Shown here in pieces: positions 9,564 through 17,171 of a DNA stretch of 64,000 nucleotides (its first letter is position 1; every line of letters starts with the position of its first letter). Source of the DNA: Pseudomonas sp. QS1027 (lineage in GTDB: Bacteria; Pseudomonadota; Gammaproteobacteria; Pseudomonadales; Pseudomonadaceae); the NCBI RefSeq assembly GCF_002814235.1, contig NZ_PHSU01000011.1:1-64000 (forward strand), read 5' to 3'. The notes under the pieces were generated by a model. That model saw only the letters and a list, made by a program, of their open reading frames with translations, was not told the DNA's origin and did not search any database. A program made the position numbers and the translations under genes.

Positions 9564-9788
9564 TTAGCCGGCCAGGGCCTGCGCCTCCATTTTCTGGCGC
9601 AGGCTCAGCGGGCGCATATCGGTCCAGACCTCTTCGATGTATTCCAGGCACTCTTTCTTGAAGCCGCTTTTGCCCACGGTGCGCCAGCCATTGGGGACCG
9701 CCTTGTAGTCCGGCCAGATGGAATATTGCTCCTCGTGGTTGACCACTACCTGAAAGAGGATGTCGTCGCGGTCAAATACTGAAGTCAT
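9564..9788 (-). CDS. MbtH-like protein of pyoverdine synthesis
   Basis: This 74-residue protein carries the family signature [10 protein letters not shown] followed by [12 protein letters not shown] and a WTDMRP-type C-terminal motif. MbtH-like proteins bind adenylation domains of nonribosomal peptide synthetases and are often needed for their solubility or activity, so the partners here should include PvdL and the other pyoverdine synthetases. The start at 9788 has a GGAG ribosome site 7 bases upstream. It lies just downstream of pvdH on the same strand, but a PvdS-type promoter box overlaps the pvdH stop codon, so it can be transcribed on its own. It corresponds in position to PA2412 next to pvdH in P. 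aeruginosa. Confidence 0.95.
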   Translation of the reverse strand: MTSVFDRDDILFQVVVNHEEQYSIWPDYKAVPNGWRTVGKSGFKKECLEYIEEVWTDMRPLSLRQKMEAQALAG

Positions 9789-9850
9789 TGCTGTTCTCCG
9801 TCGTGTGGGGATGACGCTGCGCCTGTTGCGCAGCCGTCGTGTAGAAGGAA

Positions 9851-9874
9851 ACGTTCAAGCCCGGCAAAAAATTA
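9851..9874 (-). promoter_or_regulatory. PvdS-dependent promoter box upstream of the mbtH-like gene
   Basis: On the minus strand the sequence reads TAATT-N16-CGT, one mismatch from the iron-starvation consensus TAAAT-N16-CGT recognised by PvdS. The element overlaps the TAA stop codon of pvdH and lies 63 bases upstream of the mbtH start. The identical variant TAATT occurs before pvdG. Confidence 0.75.
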
Positions 9875-11284
9875 GAGGCTGGCCACCGCTGCCGCCAGCG
9901 CATCGCCGAAAATCCGTGCCACTTCGTCAATCTGCGCGGCACTGATCACCAGGGGCGGCAGGAACCGCACGACGCCACCGTGACGGCCACCCAACTCGAG
10001 AATCAGCCCGCGCTTGAGGCACTCACGCTGAATCAGCGGCGCCAGGCGCGCAAAGGCTGGCGGATGACCCTGGGCATCCGGGGTACCGCTCGGATCGACC
10101 AGTTCGACCCCCAGCATCAGGCCGCGCCCGCGGATATCGCCCAACTGCGGGAAGTCCCGCTGCAGGATGCGCAGGTGCTCGCTCAGGCGCGCGCCCATGG
10201 CCGCCGCGTGGGCCGGCAGGTCGTGTTCCTTGAGATAACGCATCACCGCGGAACCGGCGGCCATGGCCATCTGATTGCCGCGGAAGGTCCCGGCATGGGC
10301 GCCCGGGGCCCAGGTGTCGAGCCAGTCGCGATAGACCATCACCGCCAGGGGCAGGCTGCCGCCGATGGCCTTGGACATCACCACCACGTCCGGAATGATA
10401 CCGGCGTGTTCAAAGGCGAACATCTTGCCGGTACGCCCGAAACCACTCTGGATCTCGTCGACGATCAGCGCCACGCCGGCCTTCTCGGTGATCCGCCGCA
10501 GGCCACGCAGCCAGTCGAGGTCCGCCGGGATCATGCCGCCCTCGCCCTGTACCGCTTCGACAATGATCGCCGCCGGCAACTGCACACCGCCCTCGGGATC
10601 GTTCAGCAGGTTTTCCAGGTAATGCAGGTTGACCTTGACCCCCTGGGCGCCACCCAGGCCGAACGGGCAACGGTAGTCGTAGGGATAAGGCAGGAACTGC
10701 ACGCCATTGCCCAACAGTGCACCCAGCGGCTTTTTCGGCCCCAGGCTACCCATCAGGCTCAAGGCGCCCTGGCTCATGCCATGGTAGGCGCCCTGGAAGG
10801 ACAGGATGGTGCTGCGGCCCGTGGCCGTACGCACCAGTTTCAGCGCGGCTTCCACCGCATCGGTGCCGGTGGGGCCGCAGAACTGGATCTTCGCTTCCTT
10901 GGCCAGGGCCTCGGGCAACAAGCCGAACAGGTCCTGGACAAACTGGTCCTTGACCGGCGTAGTCAGGTCGAGGGTGTGCAGCGGCAGCTCATCGGCCAGG
11001 ACCTGCTGGATCGCCTCGATCACCACCGGGTGGTTGTGCCCCAATGCCAGGGTCCCGGCGCCGGCCAGGCAGTCGATGAAACGGCGGCCCTCGACATCCT
11101 CGACATACAGGCCCTTGGCGCGCTTGAGCGCCAGGGGGATACGGCGTGGGTAGCTACGGGCATTGGATTCCTGGCGACTCTGGCGGGCCAGAATCGGCGA
11201 CTCGTCGAACTGATAGAGCGTTCCAACCGGCAGTTGGCTGGCGCTCACCGATAGTTTTTCCATAAGGCTGGTAGCGACTGACAT
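9872..11284 (-). CDS. pvdH: L-2,4-diaminobutyrate:2-oxoglutarate aminotransferase PvdH
   Basis: PvdH makes L-2,4-diaminobutyrate from aspartate semialdehyde with glutamate as amino donor. The product is built into the pyoverdine chromophore precursor by the last module of PvdL. The sequence is a class III PLP aminotransferase: LAGAGTLALGHNHP near the N-terminus, the cofactor region IVDEIQSGFGRTGK, and the PLP lysine in VVVMSKAIGGSLPL. I choose ATG 11284 (470 aa), since it is preceded by GAGG on the minus strand and the next residues resemble known PvdH N-termini (ASQLP.. TLYQFDESPILARQSRQESNARSYPRR). An in-frame TTG at 11320 lies between the ATG and the promoter box but has no good ribosome site. 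A perfect PvdS box lies about 85 bases upstream. Confidence 0.95.
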   Translation of the reverse strand: MSVATSLMEKLSVSASQLPVGTLYQFDESPILARQSRQESNARSYPRRIPLALKRAKGLYVEDVEGRRFIDCLAGAGTLALGHNHPVVIEAIQQVLADELPLHTLDLTTPVKDQFVQDLFGLLPEALAKEAKIQFCGPTGTDAVEAALKLVRTATGRSTILSFQGAYHGMSQGALSLMGSLGPKKPLGALLGNGVQFLPYPYDYRCPFGLGGAQGVKVNLHYLENLLNDPEGGVQLPAAIIVEAVQGEGGMIPADLDWLRGLRRITEKAGVALIVDEIQSGFGRTGKMFAFEHAGIIPDVVVMSKAIGGSLPLAVMVYRDWLDTWAPGAHAGTFRGNQMAMAAGSAVMRYLKEHDLPAHAAAMGARLSEHLRILQRDFPQLGDIRGRGLMLGVELVDPSGTPDAQGHPPAFARLAPLIQRECLKRGLILELGGRHGGVVRFLPPLVISAAQIDEVARIFGDALAAAVASL

Positions 11285-11366
11285 CTCTCGATCCCTCAAT
11301 ACTCTGATGATATTGACCAAAACCCTGTGCCCGCGCGCGAATGCGTGCAGGCTTTGTGTTCTGGAA

Positions 11367-11390
11367 ACGCACCAGCGCCGCCAGGATTTA
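11367..11390 (-). promoter_or_regulatory. PvdS-dependent promoter box upstream of pvdH
   Basis: On the minus strand the sequence is TAAAT-N16-CGT, an exact match to the iron-starvation promoter consensus used by the sigma factor PvdS. It lies in the gap between the 3' end of dsbS and pvdH and points at pvdH. PvdS itself is encoded about 20 kb away in this window. Confidence 0.88.
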
Positions 11391-11435
11391 CACCCGGGCG
11401 ACGCTTTGCATCAGGAGTTTTTCAGGAGAGTGGTT

Positions 11436-12761
11436 TCAGACCGCCCGCAACGGCATGGTCAGTTCGACCCGCAGCCCGTCGGGACGACTGTCGAAGTGCA
11501 GCACGCAGCCGCAACGCTGGACGATGGCGTTGACAATGGCCAGCCCCAGGCCGCAACCGGTGCTGGTGCTGTTGCGCCAGAAACGCTGGGTCAGATGCTG
11601 CAGATCGTCCGGGGCAATGCCCGGGCCGTGGTCGCGGACCTGGAAGCGCACGCGGTTGCCGATGGTTTCCACATTCAATTCCACCGGGGCATCGCCCGGG
11701 GTGTGGCGCAGGGCGTTGTCCAGCAGGTTGCGCAAGGCGGCGATGGACAGGGTCGAGGGCATTTCCAGCGGCGCCGCGGAGAAGTTATCCGCGAGGTGCA
11801 AGGCGATGCGGCCACGGTTGCCATTGGCCGAATCCTGGATCGCCAGGCGCGCCACCTGCTCGGCATTGCACTGCACGCCATCGTCGAACGACAGGCTGCC
11901 TTCGACCCGCGCCAGCAGCAGCAACTGCTCGAGGGTCCGGTGCAGACGGTCGGCACCGGCCTCGGCGTGGGCCAGGGACTGGTCGCGGGCCGCGCCTTCG
12001 GTCATGCGCGCCACTTGCAGGTGGGTCTTGATCGCGGTCAGCGGGCTGCGCAGTTCGTGGGCGGCATCGCCGGTCAGGCGGCGCTCGCGCTCGATGGTCT
12101 TGCCGATGCGCTGGAACAACTGGTTCTGGGTGTCCAGCAGCGGCTGCAATTCCCGGGGCAGCGGCTGCACCTGCAAGGGTTCGAGGGAGTCGGCGCTGCG
12201 GCGCATCAAGGCATCGCGCATGCGATTGAGCGGCGCCAGGCCCTGGCCGATCCCCAGCCACAGCAGGCACAGGCAACCCACCAGGGCCACGCCGACCGGC
12301 ACCGAGGCCGCCAGCAGCACCGAGAGGTTCAACGCCTCGCGCTCCACCTGGCGGTCGGCGGTGGTGATATGCACGTCGCCGCGCACCAGGGTGAAGCTGC
12401 GCCAGGGCGCGCCGTCGATCATCTGGTCGTGGAAACCGGCGGTCTGGTCGTCGAGGGCCTGTTCCGGGTTGTTGTGGCTGCGGGCAAGAATTTCGCCACG
12501 CAGGGAACTGACCTGGCAGGCCATGCCGCCAGGAATATTCAGCTGTTCGGCGCTGAAATGAGTGCCCTCGCCCTTGGTCGAGACGGGCGGCAATTGCTCC
12601 AGCAGCCCGGCGACCATGCGCGCCGAAGCCACCAGGCGCTGGTCGAGGGAAAACATCATCTGGTGCCGCAGGTCGCTGAGCATCCAGGTCGCGGCCAGGG
12701 CCCAGATCAGGATAAACGCCGAGCCGATGGTCAGGCTCAGGCGCAGACGCAGGCTCATCAT
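11436..12761 (-). CDS. dsbS: Sensor histidine kinase DsbS (copper-responsive type)
   Basis: This 441-residue kinase has a first membrane span (about 10-30), a periplasmic sensor domain, a second span (about 155-180), a HAMP-like linker, a HisKA box DAAHELRSPLTAIKTH, and ATPase motifs RNLLDNALRHT, DHGPGIAP and GCGLGLAIV. The gene order matches P. aeruginosa DsbRS, reported as a copper sensor in which Cys82 of the sensor domain binds the metal and relieves phosphatase action on DsbR. Counting from this start, the only Cys in the sensor domain falls at position 82 (GGMACQV), which strongly supports orthology. The start overlaps the dsbR stop by four bases (ATGA), implying translational coupling. 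Confidence 0.9.
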   Translation of the reverse strand: MMSLRLRLSLTIGSAFILIWALAATWMLSDLRHQMMFSLDQRLVASARMVAGLLEQLPPVSTKGEGTHFSAEQLNIPGGMACQVSSLRGEILARSHNNPEQALDDQTAGFHDQMIDGAPWRSFTLVRGDVHITTADRQVEREALNLSVLLAASVPVGVALVGCLCLLWLGIGQGLAPLNRMRDALMRRSADSLEPLQVQPLPRELQPLLDTQNQLFQRIGKTIERERRLTGDAAHELRSPLTAIKTHLQVARMTEGAARDQSLAHAEAGADRLHRTLEQLLLLARVEGSLSFDDGVQCNAEQVARLAIQDSANGNRGRIALHLADNFSAAPLEMPSTLSIAALRNLLDNALRHTPGDAPVELNVETIGNRVRFQVRDHGPGIAPDDLQHLTQRFWRNSTSTGCGLGLAIVNAIVQRCGCVLHFDSRPDGLRVELTMPLRAV

Positions 12762-13438
12762 GACGCGGCGTCCTCGTTACCCGCCGGGCCCAGTCGATAG
12801 CCGAGGCCGCGAACGGTCTCGACAATACCGTTGCCGAGCTTGCGGCGCAGGTGGTGGATATGCACGTTCAAGGCGTTGCTTTCCAGTTCGTCGCTGAAGC
12901 CGTAGACGCTGTCTTTCAGTTGCTCGCTGGAGAGTACCCGGCCGCGGTTGTGCAGCAGCGCCTGCAACAGCGCCTGTTCGCGGCGCGAAAGGTCCACCGG
13001 CTGGCCGCCGAGCAGGGTCACCCGGCTGCTCGGGTCGTAGCTCAGGGCGCCGTGCTCGATCAGGTTGACGCTGCGCCCGGCGACACGCCGCAGCAGGGTC
13101 TGCAGGCGGGCGAAGAGTTCACGCAGGTCGAAGGGCTTGAGCAGGTAGTCGTCGGCACCGGCCTGCAGGCCGTCGACCCGGTCGGTGACCGAGTCGCGGG
13201 CGGTGAGGATCAGCACCGGTATCTCCAGGCCCTTCTGGCGCAGTTGCGCCAGCAGTTTCAGGCCGTCTTCATCGGGCAGGCCGAGGTCAAGTACCATCAC
13301 GTCGAATTCCGCCGCGCGCAACATGGCCCGCGCTGCCGCCGCGTTGGCGACATGCTCGACGGTCATGCCCTGGGCGGTCAGGCCGGCCTTGATGCCGCTG
13401 GCGATCAGCTCGTCGTCTTCGCAAACCAGTACATGCAT
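12758..13438 (-). CDS. dsbR: OmpR-family response regulator DsbR
   Basis: This is a 226-residue regulator with a receiver domain (acidic EDD at 7-9, phospho-acceptor Asp51 in VMVLDLGLPDEDG, conserved Thr in ILTARD and Lys in LLKPFD) and a winged-helix DNA-binding domain ending in HIHHLRRKLG and VRGLGYRL. I choose ATG 13438, since it begins directly at the receiver strand MHVLVCEDD and has AGG upstream. A longer frame from TTG 13474 adds 12 residues with no family match. It is cotranscribed with dsbS and divergent from dsbD. Direct GTTAAT repeats in the shared upstream region are its likely target. Confidence 0.9.
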   Translation of the reverse strand: MHVLVCEDDELIASGIKAGLTAQGMTVEHVANAAAARAMLRAAEFDVMVLDLGLPDEDGLKLLAQLRQKGLEIPVLILTARDSVTDRVDGLQAGADDYLLKPFDLRELFARLQTLLRRVAGRSVNLIEHGALSYDPSSRVTLLGGQPVDLSRREQALLQALLHNRGRVLSSEQLKDSVYGFSDELESNALNVHIHHLRRKLGNGIVETVRGLGYRLGPAGNEDAAS

Positions 13439-13515
13439 GGGGATACCTGCGCAAATGTGTCGATTGGAACGCAAATGGATTAAGCGGCGATTATGCCGCC
13501 AATGCTCCCAGAATA

Positions 13516-13583
13516 GTTAATCGCCCGGCGCCTACAAAGTCCGCGCCCAACACGGTATAAAACCGGGTTAATGATCGGTTAAT
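13516..13583. promoter_or_regulatory. Putative DsbR binding repeats in the dsbR-dsbD divergent region
   Basis: The hexamer GTTAAT occurs at 13516-13521, 13567-13572 and 13578-13583, all in the same orientation. The last two are 11 bases apart, one helical turn, as expected for head-to-tail binding of an OmpR-type dimer. The first and third copies share the longer string GTTAATCGCCCG. The pair lies 50-65 bases before dsbD. Confidence 0.5.
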
Positions 13584-13631
13584 CGCCCGCTTGCAGGCTG
13601 GCTCCACTCGCCACGGTTCTAAGGCTTTTTT

Positions 13632-15377
13632 ATGCGTTGGTTGTTGACCTTTGTTTTTGTCCTTTTCACAGGCCTGGCCCAGGCCGGCAACGATCCGTTC
13701 GCGGTAAAAAAGCCGGATTTCCTGCCCGTCGGCCAGGCCTTCGCCTTCAGCACCGAGACCCTGCCCTCCGGGCAAACCCGGCTGTATTGGCAGATCACCG
13801 ACGGCTACTACCTCTACCAGAAACGCCTGAAGCTCGACGGCCTCGACGCGGCCCAACGGCCCGCGCTGCCCACAGGTGAGCACCACAGCGACGAGTTCTT
13901 CGGTGACCAGCAGGTCTATCGCAGCGAACTCGAACTGCTGATCCCGGCCGGCGCCAGTGGCAAGGTTACCGTGGGCTGGCAAGGCTGCGCCGACGCCGGC
14001 CTGTGCTACCCGCCACAAAGCCAGGTCGTCGACCTGGGCGGCAAGGCCCCGGTGTCCACGGCACCAGGCCAGGCTCAGGCGCAGGATCAATCCCTGGCCG
14101 CCAACCTGCAGCACAACGCCCTGGGCTGGAGCCTGCTGGCATTCTTCGGCCTCGGCCTGCTGCTGGCGTTCACCCCGTGCATGCTGCCGATGCTGCCGAT
14201 CCTCGCCGGCCTGGTGGTGGGCAGTGGCGCCAGTCCACGGCGTGGCTTTGCCCTGGCCGGCAGTTATGTGATCTGCATGGCGCTGGTGTACGCCGCCCTG
14301 GGCATGCTCGCGGCCTTGCTCGGCGGCAACCTGCAGGCGCTGCTGCAACAACCCTGGCTGCTGGGCAGTTTCGCCGCGCTGTTCGTGGTGCTGGCCCTGC
14401 CGATGTTCGGTTTCTTCGAATTGCAATTGCCGGCGGCCCTGCGTGATCGCCTGGAAAACGCCGGCAGCGGCCGTCGCGGCGGCAGCCTGGTGGGTGCCGG
14501 GATACTCGGCGCCCTCTCCGGCCTGCTGGTCGGCCCGTGCATGACCGCGCCCCTGGCCGGCGCCCTGCTGTATATCGCCAAGAGCGGCAATATCGTCGAA
14601 GGTGGCCTGGTGCTGTTCACCATGGGCATCGGCATGGGTTTGCCGCTGTTGCTGCTGGTGACCGTGGGCAACCGTTTCCTGCCCAAGCCGGGCGCCTGGA
14701 TGGACCGGGTCAAGGCGGTGTTCGGTTTCCTGTTCCTCGGCACCGCCGTGCTGATGATCCGTCCGGTGGTCAGCGAATCGCTGTGGCTCGGCCTGTGGGG
14801 CGCGTTGCTGCTGATCATCGCCTGCTGCGCCTGGAGACAGGGCCGCCAGCCTGGACGCGGCGCTCTGCTGAGTGCCTGCGTGGGCACCCTGCTCGGTCTC
14901 TGGGGCTCGATTCTGGTGGTCGGTGCCGCCGGCGGCAGCACCGAGCTGTGGCAGCCGTTGCACGTCTATACCGGCACGACAACGGCCAATGGCAACCCAG
15001 CGGCCCACGATGCCTTTATCACCCTCAAGGACCCGGCCGCCTTGCAGCGCGAACTGGACACGGCCAAGGCCCAGGGCCAATGGGTGCTGGTGGACTACTA
15101 CGCCGACTGGTGCGTGTCGTGCAAGATCATGGAAAAAACGGTCTTCTCCCAGGCTGAGGTACAGGCTGCCCTGGGCGATGTCCGGCTGGTGCGCCTGGAT
15201 GTGACCAACGACAACGCCGCCAGCCGCGAACTGCTCGGCCGTTATGAAGTACCGGGCCCACCGACCCTGCTGTGGCTCGCGCCGGACGGCCAGGAACGCC
15301 GGGCCAGCCGGATTACCGGCGAAGTCGATGCCAAGGCTTTTCTCCAGAACTGGAACAGCACACGGGATGCTCGCTGA
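13632..15377 (+). CDS. dsbD: Thiol:disulfide interchange protein DsbD (DsbD2 type)
   Basis: DsbD carries electrons from cytoplasmic thioredoxin across the inner membrane to periplasmic disulfide isomerases and reductases. This 581-residue protein has a signal peptide ending near LAQAGND, an N-terminal immunoglobulin-like alpha domain with its Cys pair (GCADAGLCYPP), an eight-span membrane core with the two redox cysteines in FTPCMLPMLP and VGPCMTAPLAG, and a C-terminal thioredoxin domain with WCVSCK. It opens a three-gene operon with dsbE and dsbG. The stop TGA shares its last base with the ATG of dsbE. Position and order match PA2478-PA2476 of P. aeruginosa. Confidence 0.95.
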   Translation: MRWLLTFVFVLFTGLAQAGNDPFAVKKPDFLPVGQAFAFSTETLPSGQTRLYWQITDGYYLYQKRLKLDGLDAAQRPALPTGEHHSDEFFGDQQVYRSELELLIPAGASGKVTVGWQGCADAGLCYPPQSQVVDLGGKAPVSTAPGQAQAQDQSLAANLQHNALGWSLLAFFGLGLLLAFTPCMLPMLPILAGLVVGSGASPRRGFALAGSYVICMALVYAALGMLAALLGGNLQALLQQPWLLGSFAALFVVLALPMFGFFELQLPAALRDRLENAGSGRRGGSLVGAGILGALSGLLVGPCMTAPLAGALLYIAKSGNIVEGGLVLFTMGIGMGLPLLLLVTVGNRFLPKPGAWMDRVKAVFGFLFLGTAVLMIRPVVSESLWLGLWGALLLIIACCAWRQGRQPGRGALLSACVGTLLGLWGSILVVGAAGGSTELWQPLHVYTGTTTANGNPAAHDAFITLKDPAALQRELDTAKAQGQWVLVDYYADWCVSCKIMEKTVFSQAEVQAALGDVRLVRLDVTNDNAASRELLGRYEVPGPPTLLWLAPDGQERRASRITGEVDAKAFLQNWNSTRDAR

Positions 15378-16246
15378 TGCTCACCCTGACCCTCGGTACC
15401 TTCGCGCTGTCGATCAACCACCTGCTGTTGCTGCTGGCCCTCGCCCTGGCGACGCTGGTGGGCTGGCGGGTGGCCAAAAGGGGCGGGGAAAACCCGGAGT
15501 CGGTGCTGTTCGGTCTGTTCATGCTGGCCATGCTGGTGGCGCGGATCAGTTTCGTGATCGCCTACTGGTCATATTTTCGCGACGACCCGTTGCAGGTGCT
15601 GGATATCCGCGACGGCGGTTTCCTCGCCTGGCCGGGGGTGCTGACGCTGCTGGTGGGCACCGCGCTGTTCTGCTGGCGGCGCCCGTCCCTGCGCCGGCCG
15701 CTGGGTTTCGGCCTGGGCAGTGGCCTGGCGTTCTGGCTGCTGGCCAGCCTGTCGATCACCCTTTATGAACAAGGCTCGCACCTGCCGGAAATCACCCTGC
15801 GCAATGCCCAGGGCCAGGAAGTCCAGTTGAGCAGCTACCAGGGCGGCCCGCTGGTGATCAACCTCTGGGCCACCTGGTGCCCGCCGTGCCGGCGGGAAAT
15901 GCCGGTGCTGCAAAAAGCCCAACATGAGCGCCAGGACGTGACCTTCCTGTTCGTCAACCAGGCCGAAAGCATGCAGAGCGTCAGCACCTTCCTGATGACC
16001 CAGGGCCTGAACCTGAACAACGTGCTGTTCGACGGCGGCGGCAAGCTGGCCCAGAGCGTCGGCTCCATGGCCCTGCCCACCACCCTGTTGTACAACGCCG
16101 AAGGCCGCCTGCTGGGTACTCACCTGGGCGAATTGTCCGAGGCCAGCCTGGCCCGGGCCCTGGAGAACTTCGGTCCGCCCAAATCCACTTCGGCCGTACC
16201 GGCCACAGCAAGGAAACCGCTATGCCCTTCAACCGCCACCTGCTGA
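15377..16246 (+). CDS. dsbE: TlpA/DsbE-type membrane-anchored thioredoxin-like protein
   Basis: The 289-residue protein has about four N-terminal hydrophobic segments (residues 1-130) followed by a periplasmic thioredoxin fold with active site WATWCPPCRREMP and a cis-Pro loop MALPTTLLY. It is a TlpA/DsbE-like reductase that probably passes electrons from DsbD to periplasmic substrates. The N-terminal multi-span region is unusual for DsbE, which normally has one anchor, but matches the PA2477-type protein of this operon. The ATG overlaps the dsbD stop by one base, and its 3' end overlaps dsbG by 25 bases, so the three genes look translationally coupled. Confidence 0.88.
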   Translation: MLTLTLGTFALSINHLLLLLALALATLVGWRVAKRGGENPESVLFGLFMLAMLVARISFVIAYWSYFRDDPLQVLDIRDGGFLAWPGVLTLLVGTALFCWRRPSLRRPLGFGLGSGLAFWLLASLSITLYEQGSHLPEITLRNAQGQEVQLSSYQGGPLVINLWATWCPPCRREMPVLQKAQHERQDVTFLFVNQAESMQSVSTFLMTQGLNLNNVLFDGGGKLAQSVGSMALPTTLLYNAEGRLLGTHLGELSEASLARALENFGPPKSTSAVPATARKPLCPSTATC

Positions 16247-17001
16247 ACCTGAGCCTGAGTACCGCGCTGGGCGCGCTGCTGCTGCAAGCGCCTGTGCTGC
16301 AGGCCGAAGAACTGCCCGCGCCGATCAAGAGCATCGAAGCCAAGGGCGCGAAAATCGTCGGCAGCTTCGACGCACCGGGTGGCCTGCGCGGTTACGCCGC
16401 CCAATTCCAGAATCGGGGCATGGCGCTGTACCTGACCGCCGACGGCAAGAATGTGATCGCCGGCAACCTGTATGACGCCGACGGCAACGACCTGAGCCAG
16501 GCGCCGTTGCACAAGCTGGTGTATGGGCCGATGGCCAAGCAGGTCTGGGGGCAGATGGAGAAGAGCAACTGGATCGAGGATGGCAAGCAGGATGCACCGC
16601 GCACCGTCTATCTGTTCAGCGACCCGAACTGCCCGTACTGCAACATGTTCTGGGAACAGGCGCGGCCATGGGTCGACTCCGGCAAGGTGCAGTTGCGCCA
16701 TATCATGGTCGGGATTATCCGCGAGGACAGCGCGGCCAAGGCGGCCGCGCTGTTTACCGCCAAGGACCCGCAACTGGCCCTGCATGACCATGAGAAGGCT
16801 GGCAAGGGCAGTTCGCTCAAGCCGCTGGCGACAATTCCGGCGAATATCCAGGCCAAGCTCGATGCCAATATGAAGTTGATGGAAGACCTGGAGCTGTCGG
16901 CCACCCCATCGATTTTCTATCTCGATGAGAATGGCGACCTGCAACAACAGCAGGGCGCACCGTCACCGGACAAGCTGATGAAGATTCTCGGGCCGAAGTG
17001 A
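16222..17001 (+). CDS. dsbG: Periplasmic disulfide isomerase/thiol protector DsbG
   Basis: This 259-residue protein has a signal peptide (cleavage near LQAEE), an N-terminal dimerisation region, and a thioredoxin domain with the DsbG-type active site CPYC (SDPNCPYCNMF) and a cis-Pro loop SATPSIFY. DsbG protects or repairs oxidised single cysteines and is kept reduced by DsbD, encoded two genes upstream. The start lies inside the end of dsbE after an AAGGAAA ribosome site. A REP doublet follows the gene. Confidence 0.93.
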   Translation: MPFNRHLLNLSLSTALGALLLQAPVLQAEELPAPIKSIEAKGAKIVGSFDAPGGLRGYAAQFQNRGMALYLTADGKNVIAGNLYDADGNDLSQAPLHKLVYGPMAKQVWGQMEKSNWIEDGKQDAPRTVYLFSDPNCPYCNMFWEQARPWVDSGKVQLRHIMVGIIREDSAAKAAALFTAKDPQLALHDHEKAGKGSSLKPLATIPANIQAKLDANMKLMEDLELSATPSIFYLDENGDLQQQQGAPSPDKLMKILGPK

Positions 17002-17059
17002 TTCGCGGCCAAGCCCCAGACGGCTGGGCCTGACGCTATTTGGCGCCAAAACACGTGAC

Positions 17060-17133
17060 TGTAGGAGCCGGGCTTGCCCGCGAAGCTTTTAGCGTCCTCA
17101 CGGGCCTCTTCGCGAGCAAGCTCTGCTCCTACA
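17060..17133. repeat. REP doublet (imperfect inverted repeat) between dsbG and pvdL
   Basis: Two 26-base arms, 17060-17085 and 17108-17133, are inverted copies differing at three positions. They start with the TGTAGGAGC motif typical of Pseudomonas REP sequences and flank a 22-base spacer. The element sits between the convergent 3' ends of dsbG and pvdL, where such repeats are common and may help to end or stabilise transcripts. Confidence 0.85.
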
Positions 17134-17171
17134 GGTTTTGCAGTGTATTCAGGTTCCCTATTCCGGCCCCC

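Noticed and set aside
13491..15080. A 529-codon open frame antisense to dsbD
   Set aside because: Gln/His/Gly-rich low-complexity translation opposite a well-supported membrane protein gene.
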